Notes: generated by a model not told the origin, from the sequence alone. A stretch of DNA of 64,000 nt from Bradyrhizobium xenonodulans (GCF_027594865.1 NZ_CP089391.1:682001-746000); one strand, 5' to 3'. Positions 16,191 through 25,121 are shown, counted from the stretch's first letter. Program-made: numbers and translations.

Positions 16191-16991
16191 CTAATTTTTG
16201 CCAAACACCCGATCCAGCGCCGCGTCGTACGTCGCCTGCACCAGCTCCGGATGCAGCTTCGCCAGCGCCTCCATCATCACGCCGGAATTGATCTCGAGCA
16301 CGCGCCACGCGCCATCCACGCGGATCACGTCGATCGAGGCGAAGACAATGCCGATGGCGCGCGCGGCATCGATCGCGAGCTTCACGCAGGCCGTTCGAAC
16401 CTCGCCGTCCTCCAGCAGCACCGGTTTTGCGCCGGCATCGAGATTGTGCCGCCAATCCGTGCCACGCTGCTTGCTGTAGACGACGAGCGGCACGTCATCG
16501 AGCAGCACGACACGGACCTCGTCCTCGATCGCGACATAGGGCGAGATCACGAGCCCGGCGCTCATCGCAAAGACCTCGCTGGCCGCATGGTCGAGCTCCG
16601 CCTCCGTCGTCACCTTGAACACCGAGCGCCCCGATGTCCCCTCGTTCGGCTTCACCACCACGCCTTGCGGATGGCCGGCCAGCAGCTCCAGCATGGCCTC
16701 GCGCCAGGCGGGGCCGACAACATGCTTGCCGAGCTTGGGATTGAGGAAGAGGTGATGCCGAATGCAGGGCACGTCCGCCAGCGCCAGCGCCTCGGCGGCG
16801 GCGGATTTGTCGTTGGCGAGGCGATGCGCGATGGCGCTGTTGAGGCCGATGTCGTAGCCGAAGGCGAAGTGGCGTTTTTCGTTCCGGCGCATCGCGATCA
16901 GCCAGCCACCGGCGCGGACATCGATCGCGATGCCGTGGCTTGCGCAATAGCGCCTGATCGCCTGGACGAAGATCCGCTCGCTGCCTGACAT
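16191..16991 (-). CDS. ATP-grasp family protein (RimK/glutathione-synthase-like)
   Basis: The 266-residue protein shows the ATP-grasp layout. The ATP-binding strand GVVVKPNEGTSGRSVFKVT resembles the glycine-rich loop of the fold, PYVAIEDEVRVVLLDDVPLVVYSKQ supplies the adenine-site acidic residues, and the C-terminal FASIDVIRVDGAWRVLEINSGV contains the Mg-binding D...E-x-N motif. ATP-grasp enzymes join a carboxylate to an amine or thiol through an acyl phosphate. There is no partner gene in the same direction. The substrate is unknown; a standalone amino-acid or peptide ligase is possible. Confidence 0.78.
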   Translation of the reverse strand: MSGSERIFVQAIRRYCASHGIAIDVRAGGWLIAMRRNEKRHFAFGYDIGLNSAIAHRLANDKSAAAEALALADVPCIRHHLFLNPKLGKHVVGPAWREAMLELLAGHPQGVVVKPNEGTSGRSVFKVTTEAELDHAASEVFAMSAGLVISPYVAIEDEVRVVLLDDVPLVVYSKQRGTDWRHNLDAGAKPVLLEDGEVRTACVKLAIDAARAIGIVFASIDVIRVDGAWRVLEINSGVMMEALAKLHPELVQATYDAALDRVFGKN

Positions 16992-17364
16992 CTGCTTCCG
17001 TCGTCCCTGTCGCCAAAAACCGCAAAAATGCGGGAAACGGCGCCAACCGGCGTGAAAATCAGAGCTATTCTTAATGAAATTCTCGCGAGCACGACGGAAA
17101 TTAAGTGCTGCAATCGGGCCCTGGAGGGAAAAGAAATTGCCCGCCGTGCGCGCCCGGCAGCAGATTCATTAATGATGCGACCATTTCCGCCGCAAATGCC
17201 GGTTTGACCGGCATCAATTGCATCCGGAACGAGGTTGATTATTGGTCTCAATGGCGTAGATCACACACGCGAAATCCTCCGCCATGGCAATGGTGTCCGC
17301 CCCGCTTTCAGGGCCGGGCTACGCTTTTGTCCTAAAACCGCAATTATTCGGAATAGCGAAAATC
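16992..17364. other. 373-bp intergenic region between divergent genes, no gene seen
   Basis: This lies between the ATP-grasp gene and the ferredoxin reductase gene. It is more AT-rich than the neighbouring genes, with stretches such as GAGCTATTCTTAATGAAATTC. It should hold both promoters. I see no convincing -35/-10 pair, no long repeat and no small gene with a ribosome-binding site. Confidence 0.5.
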
Positions 17365-18138
17365 ATGAGCGCGTTTTACCGAGAGAAGGTTCTTTCCGTC
17401 CAGCACTGGACCGACACGCTGTTCAGCTTCCGCGCCACGCGCGACACCGGCTTCCGTTTCCAGAACGGCCAGTTCGCGATGATCGGCCTCGAGGTCGATG
17501 GCCGCCCGCTGCTGCGCGCCTACAGCATGGCAAGCGCCAACCACGAGGAAGAGCTCGAGTTCTTCTCGATCAAGGTTCAGGACGGCCCGCTCACCTCGCG
17601 CCTCCAGAAGATCAAGGAAGGCGACACCATCCTGGTCGGCCGCAAGGCAACCGGCACGCTGATCACCGACAACCTCATCCCCGGCAAGCGGCTGATGCTG
17701 CTCTCGACCGGGACGGGTCTGGCGCCCTTCGCCAGCCTGATCAAGGACCCCGAGGTCTACGAGCAGTTCGAGAGCATCGTGCTGGTGCACGGCTGCCGTC
17801 AGGTCTCCGAGCTCGCCTATGGCGAGAAGCTGGTCGCTTCCCTGCGCGAAGACGAGCTGTTCGGGGAGCTGCTCGCGGACAAGCTGATCTACTATCCGAC
17901 CGTGACCCGCGAGCCGTTCCGCAACCGTGGCCGCATCACCGACCTCATCAACTCCGAGCAGATCTTCAACGACATCGGACAGTCGCCGCTCAACATCGAG
18001 ACCGACCGCGTCATGATGTGCGGCAGCCCGGGGATGCTCGAAGAGCTGAAGGTGATGTTCGAGGGCCGCGACTTCATCGAGGGAAGCGGCAACAAGCCCG
18101 GTCATTTCGTGATCGAGAAGGCGTTCGTCGAGCGGTAA
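17365..18138 (+). CDS. fpr: Ferredoxin--NADP reductase
   Basis: The 257-residue protein matches the bacterial Fpr length. The FAD domain carries RAYSMASANHEEELEF (the RxYS flavin motif) and the isoalloxazine-stabilising GTLITDNLIPG region. The NADP domain begins with LLSTGTGLAPFASLI (the GTGLAPF pyrophosphate loop), then VHGCRQVSELAY and MMCGSPGMLEEL. It moves electrons between NADPH and ferredoxin or flavodoxin in the cytoplasm. The start at 17365 (MSAFYREKVLSVQHW) matches the family; an upstream ATG at 17284 would add 27 unrelated residues. No ribosome-binding site is obvious at either start. Confidence 0.92.
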   Translation: MSAFYREKVLSVQHWTDTLFSFRATRDTGFRFQNGQFAMIGLEVDGRPLLRAYSMASANHEEELEFFSIKVQDGPLTSRLQKIKEGDTILVGRKATGTLITDNLIPGKRLMLLSTGTGLAPFASLIKDPEVYEQFESIVLVHGCRQVSELAYGEKLVASLREDELFGELLADKLIYYPTVTREPFRNRGRITDLINSEQIFNDIGQSPLNIETDRVMMCGSPGMLEELKVMFEGRDFIEGSGNKPGHFVIEKAFVER

Positions 18139-18190
18139 GGGCTACTTACCATCTCGGCAGCGTATTGGGCTGCCAGCCCTTCACTCCGCC

Positions 18191-18228
18191 GTCGTCCCGG
18201 GTCCGCGCTTACGCCTGCCCGGGATGAC
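18191..18228. repeat. Short palindrome GTCGTCCCGG...CCGGGATGAC downstream of fpr
   Basis: The 10-bp arms at 18191-18200 and 18219-18228 pair with one G-T-type mismatch around a GC-rich loop. The ends resemble the termini of the 103-bp repeat at 8075. It may be a short relic of that family or the fpr terminator. Confidence 0.5.
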
Positions 18229-18414
18229 AGGCTCAGTTTGTGGCTACTGCGGCCTTCTCCCATCCGCAGCTTTGCTGCACTGCAAACAGCCTGTCCTCTC
18301 GGCTGATTGATTTGTCTCCGCCGAATTCGCTAGCCTGAAACAACGGCCGCGTCATATCCGTATGACAGGCGCGGGCGTATCGTACCGCCTCATGCTGGCG
18401 AGAGGGTGGGAATC

Positions 18415-20103
18415 GTGGCCGACGACAACAAGACACAGGAATCTCCCAAACGTTTGCCGCTGGCGGAAGAGGGGGTCATGGAAACCCTGCTGCTGCCGTT
18501 CTCGCCGCGCTTCATCGTGCTGACGATCTGCGCGGTCGTCACCGCGCTCTTGATCGGCATCGGCATCGCCGACCACAAGATCTTCGACATCCTGCTGATC
18601 CCGATCCTGATCTTCGGTGCCCTGACGCTGCTTGGCGTCCGTGACCTGCTCCAGAAGGGCCACGCGGTCCTGCGCAACTACCCGATCTCGGCGCATATGC
18701 GCTTCCTGCTCGAAGAGATACGCCCGGAGATGCGGCAGTATTTCTTCGAGAGCGAGAAGGACGGCATGCCGTTCTCGCGCGACACCCGTTCGCTCGTCTA
18801 TCAGCGCGCCAAGATGCAGCTCGACAAGCGACCGTTCGGCACCCAGGAGGACGTCTATCGCGAGGGCTATGAGTGGATGCATCACTCGGTCTCGCCGAAG
18901 ACGCATGCCGAGGAGAAATTCCGCATCACCATCGGCGGTCCCGACTGCCAAAAGCCGTATTCCGCCTCGGTGTTCAACATCTCGGCGATGAGTTTTGGTG
19001 CGCTCAGCCCGAATGCGGTGCGTGCACTCAATGCCGGAGCGAAAAAGGGCGGCTTCGCGCATGACACCGGCGAGGGCGGCTTCAGCCCCTATCACCGCGA
19101 GATGGGCGGCGACATCATCTGGGAGATCGGGTCCGGCTATTTCGGCTGCCGTCATCTCGACGGCACCTTCGATCCGGAGGCGTTCGCGCGTGTCGCGAGC
19201 CAGGACCAGATCAAGATGGTCGAGCTCAAGATCAGCCAGGGCGCCAAGCCCGGCCATGGCGGCGTGCTGCCGGCGGCAAAGGTCTCGGAGGAGATCTCGA
19301 AGATCCGCGGCGTTGCGATGGGCGAGGATTGCATCTCGCCGGCCTCGCACCGCGCTTTCTCGACGCCAACGGGCATGATGCAGTTCATCGCCGAGATGCG
19401 AAAGCTTTCCGGCGGCAAGCCGGCCGGCTTCAAGCTGTGCATCGGCCATCCCTGGGAATTCCTGGCGATCTGCAAGGCGATGATAGAAACCGGAATCTAT
19501 CCCGACTTCATCGTCGTCGACGGCAATGAGGGCGGCACCGGCGCCGCGCCGCTGGAGTTCATGGACCATCTCGGCATGCCGATGCGCGAGGGCGTCAGTT
19601 TCGTTCACAACGCGCTGGTCGGCATCAACGTGCGCGACCGCATCAAGATCGGCGCGTCCGGCAAGATCGCGACCGCCTTCGACATGGCGCGCGCGATGGC
19701 GATCGGCGCCGACTATTGCAACTCGGCGCGCGGCTTCATGTTCTCGCTCGGCTGCATCCAGTCGCTGAGCTGCCATACCGACCGCTGCCCGACCGGCGTG
19801 GCGACGCAGGACCCGACGCGGGCGCGCGCGCTCTACGTGCCGCTCAAGATCGACCGCGTGCACAATTATCACCACGCGACGCTGCACTCGCTGACCGAGC
19901 TGATCGCCGCGGCCGGCCTCGAACATCCCCAGCAGCTGCGCCCGATCCACTTCAACCAACGGACTTCGACGACCCAGGTGCAATCCTTTGCGCAGCTCTA
20001 TCCGGCGCTGCGCCCGGGCGAGCTGCTCGAAGGCACCGAAGATCCGCGCTTCCGCGACGCCTGGCGGATGGCCCGGGCGGAGACGTTCCAGCCGGCGCTG
20101 TGA
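18415..20103 (+). CDS. FMN-binding glutamate synthase-like membrane protein
   Basis: The 562-residue protein has two membrane segments near the N-terminus (about residues 25-65, IVLTICAVVTALLIGIGIAD and IFDILLIPILIFGALTLLGV). A glutamate-synthase-type FMN barrel follows: SVFNISAMSFGALSPNAVRALN, GEGGFSPYHREMGGDIIWEIGSGYFGC, ISQGAKPGHGGVLPAAKV and GNEGGTGAAPLEFMDH. The C-terminal CHTDRCPTGVATQDP holds clustered cysteines like those at the GOGAT iron-sulfur site. There is no amidotransferase domain. GTG at 18415 follows GAGAGGG with good spacing; GTG at 18406 is inside that site. The electron donor and product are unknown. Confidence 0.85.
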   Translation: MADDNKTQESPKRLPLAEEGVMETLLLPFSPRFIVLTICAVVTALLIGIGIADHKIFDILLIPILIFGALTLLGVRDLLQKGHAVLRNYPISAHMRFLLEEIRPEMRQYFFESEKDGMPFSRDTRSLVYQRAKMQLDKRPFGTQEDVYREGYEWMHHSVSPKTHAEEKFRITIGGPDCQKPYSASVFNISAMSFGALSPNAVRALNAGAKKGGFAHDTGEGGFSPYHREMGGDIIWEIGSGYFGCRHLDGTFDPEAFARVASQDQIKMVELKISQGAKPGHGGVLPAAKVSEEISKIRGVAMGEDCISPASHRAFSTPTGMMQFIAEMRKLSGGKPAGFKLCIGHPWEFLAICKAMIETGIYPDFIVVDGNEGGTGAAPLEFMDHLGMPMREGVSFVHNALVGINVRDRIKIGASGKIATAFDMARAMAIGADYCNSARGFMFSLGCIQSLSCHTDRCPTGVATQDPTRARALYVPLKIDRVHNYHHATLHSLTELIAAAGLEHPQQLRPIHFNQRTSTTQVQSFAQLYPALRPGELLEGTEDPRFRDAWRMARAETFQPAL

Positions 20104-20207
20104 GCACGGCGCTCCGCCGGTGGCGGCGCCGGTCCGGCCGGCATAAATTCATGGCGAGCGCGGCTGGCGCTTAACGTTTGGTTCAACTTTGGGTATAGAT
20201 TGTGCCC

Positions 20208-20447
20208 ATGGACGAACGGCGCGACAAGGCGAGACATCGCGTTCTGAAGGCCGGAACGATCGAGTTCGGCGGCGGCGCGATCGACTGCACCGTCCGCAAT
20301 TTCTCCGACACCGGTGCCGCTCTCGACGTCACCAGCCCCATCGGCATCCCCGAACATTTCACCCTGTTCATCCAGGCCGACGGATTGCATCTGCCCTGCA
20401 CCGTGATCTGGCGCAAGGAAAAGCGGATCGGGGTGAGGGTCGGGTGA
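20208..20447 (+). CDS. PilZ domain protein
   Basis: The 79-residue single-domain protein carries the PilZ signature: an arginine-rich start (DERRDKARHRVLKAG, the RxxxR c-di-GMP contact) and CTVRNFSDTGAAL, the (D/N)xSxxG loop. The rest is a small beta barrel ending in IWRKEKRIGVRV. It probably binds c-di-GMP and relays it to an unidentified target. The ATG at 20208 is preferred to a GTG at 20202. The convergent CNNM-type gene ends 17 bp downstream. A GGDEF/EAL protein at 47503 is the only other c-di-GMP gene in the window. Confidence 0.85.
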   Translation: MDERRDKARHRVLKAGTIEFGGGAIDCTVRNFSDTGAALDVTSPIGIPEHFTLFIQADGLHLPCTVIWRKEKRIGVRVG

Positions 20448-20464
20448 GGCGCCAGAGCGCGCGC

Positions 20465-21760
20465 TCAACCCGTCTCCACCTCGCTCAACCGGCTCGCCAG
20501 AATCTTGTCGATCCTCCGTCCGTCGAGATCGACGACCTCGATGTGCCAGCCGGCGAAGTCGAAGGCATCGCCGACATTGGGCAGCACGTTGAACTGCTGC
20601 AGCACAAGGCCCGCCACCGTGTTGTAGCGGTGCGGCGGCAACTCGATGCCGAGCAGCTCGCCGAACTCGTCGACCGGCATCCAGCCGGAGATCAGCAGGG
20701 AGTCGTCGGGACGTTTGACATAGGCCGGCTCCGGCGGTCCTTCCTCGGAATGGAAGGCGCCGACGATGGATTCGAGGATGTCGGCCGTCGTCACCATGCC
20801 TTCGAAGGCACCATACTCGTCGTAGACGAGGCCGACATGAACCGGCGCAGCCTTCAGGATCGCCAGCACATCGCGGGCGTCCGCCGAGGCCGGGATGCCG
20901 GGCGCTTCGCGCACCAGCGCGCGCAGATCCGGCGTGCGTTCGTTCATATAGGCGATCAGGAGGTCCTTGGCCTGGAGCACGCCGATCGGCTTGTCGCGAT
21001 CGCCGTCCGAGACGGGAAAGCGCGAATGCGGGCTCTTGACGATGGTCTCGTGAATGGCCTCCGGCGGATCGCGCAGGTCGATCTCGTTGACCTCCGTGCG
21101 CGGCGTCATGATCGCACCGACCGGCCGGTCGCCGAGCCGCATCACGCCGGCGATCATTTCCTTTTCGCCGGACTCCAGCACGCCCGCGTTCTCGGCCTCG
21201 GTGACGAGATGATGGATCTCGTCTTCCGACACCTTCTCTTCGGACTTGCCGCCCTGGCCGAGCAGGGTGAGGATCACCTTGCCGGAGAGATCGAGCAGGA
21301 AGACGAGCGGCAGCGAGACCTTCGCCAGCAGGTGCATCGCCGGCGCAACCTTCACCGCGATGCTTTCGGGGTCGCGCAGCGCCACCTGCTTCGGCACCAG
21401 CTCGCCGACGATCAGCGTCGCGTAAGTGATCAGCGTGACGACGAGGCCGACGCCGACGATGTCGGCGATCCCCGCGGACAGGCCGAGCTCGAGCAGCCAT
21501 TGCGTCAACCGCTGTCCGAGCGTCGCGCCCGAGAATGCGCCCGAGAGCACGCCGACCAGCGTGATGCCGATCTGCACCGTCGAGAGGAATTTTCCGGGAT
21601 CGGCCGCCAGCGTCAGCGCCCGCTCGGCGCCGCGCACGCCCTTGGCGGCGAGCAGCGACAACCGGGCCGGGCGGGACGAGACCACGGCCAGCTCGGACAT
21701 GGACAAAAGGCCGTTGATGACGATCAGGACGACGACGATGATGAGTTCGACGGACAACAT
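20465..21760 (-). CDS. CNNM/CorC (HlyC) family membrane protein with CBS pair
   Basis: The 431-residue protein has an N-terminal CNNM domain with about four membrane segments (MLSVELIIVVVLIVINGLL onward, including 'LIVGELVPKQVAL', a conserved family motif). A CBS pair at about residues 205-320 (GAIMTPRTEVNEIDL, then VYDEYGAFEGMVTTADILE) and a C-terminal CorC_HlyC domain (GWMPVDEFGELLGI...YNTVAGLVL) follow. Members are linked to Mg/Co transport or resistance and are often annotated as hemolysin family. The ATG at 21760 fits the membrane helix; a TTG lies 9 bp upstream. Confidence 0.88.
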   Translation of the reverse strand: MLSVELIIVVVLIVINGLLSMSELAVVSSRPARLSLLAAKGVRGAERALTLAADPGKFLSTVQIGITLVGVLSGAFSGATLGQRLTQWLLELGLSAGIADIVGVGLVVTLITYATLIVGELVPKQVALRDPESIAVKVAPAMHLLAKVSLPLVFLLDLSGKVILTLLGQGGKSEEKVSEDEIHHLVTEAENAGVLESGEKEMIAGVMRLGDRPVGAIMTPRTEVNEIDLRDPPEAIHETIVKSPHSRFPVSDGDRDKPIGVLQAKDLLIAYMNERTPDLRALVREAPGIPASADARDVLAILKAAPVHVGLVYDEYGAFEGMVTTADILESIVGAFHSEEGPPEPAYVKRPDDSLLISGWMPVDEFGELLGIELPPHRYNTVAGLVLQQFNVLPNVGDAFDFAGWHIEVVDLDGRRIDKILASRLSEVETG

Positions 21761-22000
21761 TGTGCGCAAGGAGAAGGGACACTTGACCCGGCGGGCGCCG
21801 GACCAAGCCCCTTATATATGAACTCGAAGCGCAATTTGTCCGGTTCCGACCCAAATTGTCGCACCCGTGGCACGACCGTCGGCACGCGGGCATTGTAGGA
21901 GGAACCGGATTCTCCTAGGCTTGCAGGACGGGGGTGTCGCAGCCTCCCCGTGAAGTGGAGATCCCACGCAAGCGCTGCTCGCTGATGTCTGGAGCGAGCA

Positions 22001-22732
22001 ATGGACGGGATCGCAATCGAGCTTCCACTTTTCCTGTTGGCCACCTTTGTCGGCGCATTCGTCGCCGGTCTCTCCGGCTTTGCCTTTGGTCTGGTCGCGG
22101 CGTCGCTGTGGCTCTATGTGCTGACGCCGCTCCAGAGCGCAAGCCTGATCATCGGCTTCGGCCTTCTGGTGCAGGGCTACTCGGTCTGGAAGCTGCGCGC
22201 AGCGCTCGATTGGCGCCGGCTGTGGCCCTTCGTGATCGGTGCTCTCCTTGGCGTGCCGGTCGGCGTGGCGTTTCTGACCTCGACCGATCCGCGCAGCCTT
22301 CGCCTCGGCGTCGGCATCATCCTGATCGCCTACAGCCTCTATGCATTTTTCCGGCCGCAACTGAAGCTGGCGATCGCCATGCCGCCTGCCGCTGATGCAG
22401 CGGTGGGTTTCGTCAACGGTGTGCTCGGCGGGCTGACAGGCCTTGCCGGCATCGTCATCACCATCTGGTGCAATCTGCGCGGGCTGCCCAAGGACGTTCA
22501 GCGTGCCACGTTCCAGCCGGTCGCCGTCGTGGTGTTCGCGACGGCGGCGCTCTGGCTGGGCGCAAAGGGCTCGTTCACGCTTGAAACAGCCAGATTGTTC
22601 GCGCTCGGCCTGCCATTCCTGCTCGCCGGCACATGGCTCGGCCTGAAGCTGTTCGGCCGGATTGACGACGCAACGTTCCGCCGGATCGTGCTGGCGCTGC
22701 TGTTCGCCTCGGGCGTGGCGCTGCTGTTCTGA
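22001..22732 (+). CDS. TSUP family membrane transporter (TauE/SafE type)
   Basis: The 243-residue protein has about eight hydrophobic segments in two related halves, with the family motifs GAFVAGLSGFAFGLVAASLW in the first half and VGFVNGVLGGLTGLAGIVITIW in the second. TSUP proteins export sulfite or sulfoacetate or move other organic sulfur or carboxylate anions. The start ATG at 22001 follows GGAGCGAGCA. It ends 8 bp before the convergent porin gene. Neither neighbour hints at the substrate, though the SsuA-type importers elsewhere in the window could make sulfite. Confidence 0.85.
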   Translation: MDGIAIELPLFLLATFVGAFVAGLSGFAFGLVAASLWLYVLTPLQSASLIIGFGLLVQGYSVWKLRAALDWRRLWPFVIGALLGVPVGVAFLTSTDPRSLRLGVGIILIAYSLYAFFRPQLKLAIAMPPAADAAVGFVNGVLGGLTGLAGIVITIWCNLRGLPKDVQRATFQPVAVVVFATAALWLGAKGSFTLETARLFALGLPFLLAGTWLGLKLFGRIDDATFRRIVLALLFASGVALLF

Positions 22733-22739
22733 TCCGCGA

Positions 22740-24740
22740 TTAGAACTCGCCGTGCAGCCGACCCGAGAACACCGACACCGGCCCGCGATCGGCGTTGTAG
22801 GCGGGGTTGACGATGAGCTGGTAGTCGGCCGTGAGGGTGAGATTCTTGTTCAGCGCGTAGGCGTAATAGGTTTCGAGGATGCGCTCCTTGCGGTAGTTGA
22901 GCGCGCCGTCGCCGACGAGAACACCGAGGCCGCCGGCGGCCAGGAAGTCGCGATAGTCCTGCGAGATGGCATTGATGGCGCCGCCGATGCCGATCACGTC
23001 GTCGGGCCGGCCCCATTTCGTGCCCTTGATCGACAGTCCGCCCGACAGGCTGCGGTTGATGTCGGTGAAGGCAATCGTCTCGCTCTTGCCGTCGTTCCAG
23101 CTCCAGCGGCCGAACAGTCCGACATCGTCGGTGATCGCCTGTTCGAGGTTGACGACATAGCCGACCTTGATGCGGCCGTGCCGGGTCTGCGCGATGTCGA
23201 GATTGAGCGCGGGATTGTCCAGCGTCTCGCGGAAGCTGCCCATGTTGGCGCTGTCGAGCCAGCCCATGGTCCTGAGCTTGCCGGGCTGGCCGAACAGCGA
23301 GAAGCGGGTCTCGAGCTCGACCACGTACTGGCCGCGCTCCCCGACCTTGGTGTCGAAATGATTTGAATTGGGCTCTGCGACCATCAGGAAATAGCCGCCG
23401 CGCAGCGCCCATTGCTTCTGGTTGAGCTCGGCGGTGACGCCATAGGTCAGGCCGACCTTGTCGGCGGAATAGTCGAAGGCGCCCGGCGCCCACAGCGACC
23501 AGTTCATGAAATCCTTGCGGGTGTCCTTGGCGTAGGCATTGCCGTCGAACACGTCGACCACCGCGAACTTGCCGGCCTGCACCGTGAGGCGCGACACGTC
23601 GACCTTCTGTCCCAGTTGCAATTGTCCGCTCGCAAGCTCTTCCTGCTCGCCGCCAAATCCAAACGTCTGGCGCACGAACAGGCGCGAGGTGTTGTAGTGC
23701 GGGTAGGGGAAGTTCGACTTCTGCGCTTCACCGTTGGGGAAGCCTGCCGCGCCGACCGTGTCGTTCAGTCCAAATCCCTGGAGCAGCTCGGGATTGTAAT
23801 AGACCTCACCGCCGTCCCACAGCCGCGCATTCAGGAACAGGCTGTTGCTCCACGTCGCCTTGGCCTGCGCCGACGGCGAGAGCGAGTTCTGTCCGCTGTA
23901 GGGCGCAGAGAACGACGGATAGCCTTGCGGCAGATAGGTGCTCTGGCCGTGAATCTCCCAGCGATCCGATTCCGTGTCGATCAGGGAGCTGTTCGGGTTG
24001 TAGCTGGGCATGCCCGGCCAATCGACCTTGCGGTTCAAGCCGAGCCTGATCTGCTGGAGGTCGAGCGACGAGGAGCTGTATTGGGCGCCCGTCGAGAAGG
24101 CGACGTTGGCGCCGTCAAAGCGGCTGTAGAGATATTCGAGCCGCGCACTCCAATGCGGGGCGAAACCGTATTCGATGCCGGCACCCGCGACCCAGCCGGG
24201 CCGCGTGTTCAGGATTTTCGGGACGTCGGCGCCGGAGGCCGGCGTGTCGAAATAGCGCTCGCCCATCCAGGCAAAACCGCCGGTGGCGTAGACCAGCCAC
24301 GGGCCGCTGGTGTAGCCGACGCGGCCGCGCAGGCTCGCGGCATAGTCCCATTGCTGCGTGACGGTGTTGGCGGGCGTTGCCAGGAATGAGACGATCGAAT
24401 TCGAGGTGATGTAGTTGGGGAACGAGAAATCGCCTTCGACGCCGACCAGCCAGCCGGAGTTGAGCCGGTAATTGTAGCCGGCCTGCACGCCGCCGATCAT
24501 GCCGCTGAAGACGCCGCTGCCGTTGAGCGCGGCGCCGTCATTCAGCGCAAAGCGCGACGAACCAAGGCTGTAGCCGGCATGCGCGCCGATATAGAGGCCG
24601 GTCCAGTCATAGACCGCCTTCAGCGCCGGGGCCTTCAAAGGCAGATCCGCCGCATGGCCGGCGGCAGGAAGAGCCAGCAGGCCCGAGGCAATTGCCGCGG
24701 CCGTCCGCAAGTACCGGTGTCGATGCTCTCTCAACGTCAA
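22740..24740 (-). CDS. Outer-membrane protein: Omp25-like barrel fused to OprB-type carbohydrate porin
   Basis: If it starts at TTG 24740 the protein has 666 residues, with a signal peptide ending at AGHAADLPLKAP. Residues about 35-230 form a porin-like barrel of the Omp25/RopB kind (YDWTGLYIGAHAGYSLGSS, GGVQAGYNYRLNSGWLVGVEG, ARLEYLYSRFDG). The rest is an OprB family barrel (SLFLNARLWDGGEVYYNPEL, RLFVRQTFGFGGEQE, LSGGLSIKGTKWGRPDDVIG) ending in the terminal Phe (GRLHGEF). No in-frame ATG sits close to the signal; the ATG at 24875 would add 45 residues. GGGGGCG lies 7 bp before the TTG. Sugar or anion uptake is inferred from OprB. Confidence 0.8.
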   Translation of the reverse strand: MTLREHRHRYLRTAAAIASGLLALPAAGHAADLPLKAPALKAVYDWTGLYIGAHAGYSLGSSRFALNDGAALNGSGVFSGMIGGVQAGYNYRLNSGWLVGVEGDFSFPNYITSNSIVSFLATPANTVTQQWDYAASLRGRVGYTSGPWLVYATGGFAWMGERYFDTPASGADVPKILNTRPGWVAGAGIEYGFAPHWSARLEYLYSRFDGANVAFSTGAQYSSSSLDLQQIRLGLNRKVDWPGMPSYNPNSSLIDTESDRWEIHGQSTYLPQGYPSFSAPYSGQNSLSPSAQAKATWSNSLFLNARLWDGGEVYYNPELLQGFGLNDTVGAAGFPNGEAQKSNFPYPHYNTSRLFVRQTFGFGGEQEELASGQLQLGQKVDVSRLTVQAGKFAVVDVFDGNAYAKDTRKDFMNWSLWAPGAFDYSADKVGLTYGVTAELNQKQWALRGGYFLMVAEPNSNHFDTKVGERGQYVVELETRFSLFGQPGKLRTMGWLDSANMGSFRETLDNPALNLDIAQTRHGRIKVGYVVNLEQAITDDVGLFGRWSWNDGKSETIAFTDINRSLSGGLSIKGTKWGRPDDVIGIGGAINAISQDYRDFLAAGGLGVLVGDGALNYRKERILETYYAYALNKNLTLTADYQLIVNPAYNADRGPVSVFSGRLHGEF

Positions 24741-24909
24741 AACGCACGCCCCCAAACGCAGATGTGTCCACCCGCCGCGATACCCCAGCCGATTCGCGAC
24801 GGTCCTGTCACCAGGTCTTGTCGCCAAGTCTTGGGTGTTCACGCGATCGGACCAGACGATCCCGATTTCCCGCAATTTCTTCCCAAGCCCCTGTGCTTGT
24901 TCCGAACCT

Positions 24910-24930
24910 TATTGCGATTAATTCGCAATA
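24910..24930. promoter_or_regulatory. 21-bp palindrome upstream of the porin gene
   Basis: TATTGCGA and TCGCAATA are perfect 8-bp inverted arms around a 5-bp AT centre. The site lies about 170 bp upstream of the porin start inside a 381-bp non-coding stretch. Its size fits a dimeric regulator. I cannot match it to a named rhizobial box. Confidence 0.4.
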
Positions 24931-25013
24931 GCAACTGGTGCGGATTGCCGCAGAGGAGGGTTCGCACTGCTGTGTGACGGAGCTGCAACAAATTCGCGGG
25001 TCCCAAAATGGAT

Positions 25014-25045
25014 GACCCCGCCCGGGGGGACAGCCGGGCGGGGTC
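25014..25045 (-). terminator. Strong hairpin downstream of the small exported protein gene
   Basis: GACCCCGCCCGG and CCGGGCGGGGTC are perfect 12-bp arms around an 8-bp loop. It lies about 77 bp after the stop of the minus-strand gene at 25122-25385. On the minus strand the stem is followed by CATCCATTTTGGG, a short T-run, so intrinsic termination is plausible. Confidence 0.65.
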
Positions 25046-25121
25046 GGGGGCACGACACGGGGTGGATGAGGCGCCCGTGTCGGACGCAGGATCCACGTGA
25101 GATCGGCCTCAGGTACTCAAA

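Larger units (their letters stand above)
24741..25121. other. 381-bp intergenic region, no gene seen
   Basis: This lies between the porin gene and the next minus-strand gene. It holds a 21-bp palindrome (24910-24930) and a strong terminator hairpin (25014-25045), which are listed separately. The start of the porin mRNA is probably here. I see no additional open frame with a ribosome-binding site. Confidence 0.5.

Noticed and set aside
18352..19983. A 543-codon minus-strand frame opposite the glutamate-synthase-like gene
   Set aside because: The plus strand encodes clear FMN-domain motifs. The opposite frame has shadow composition only.
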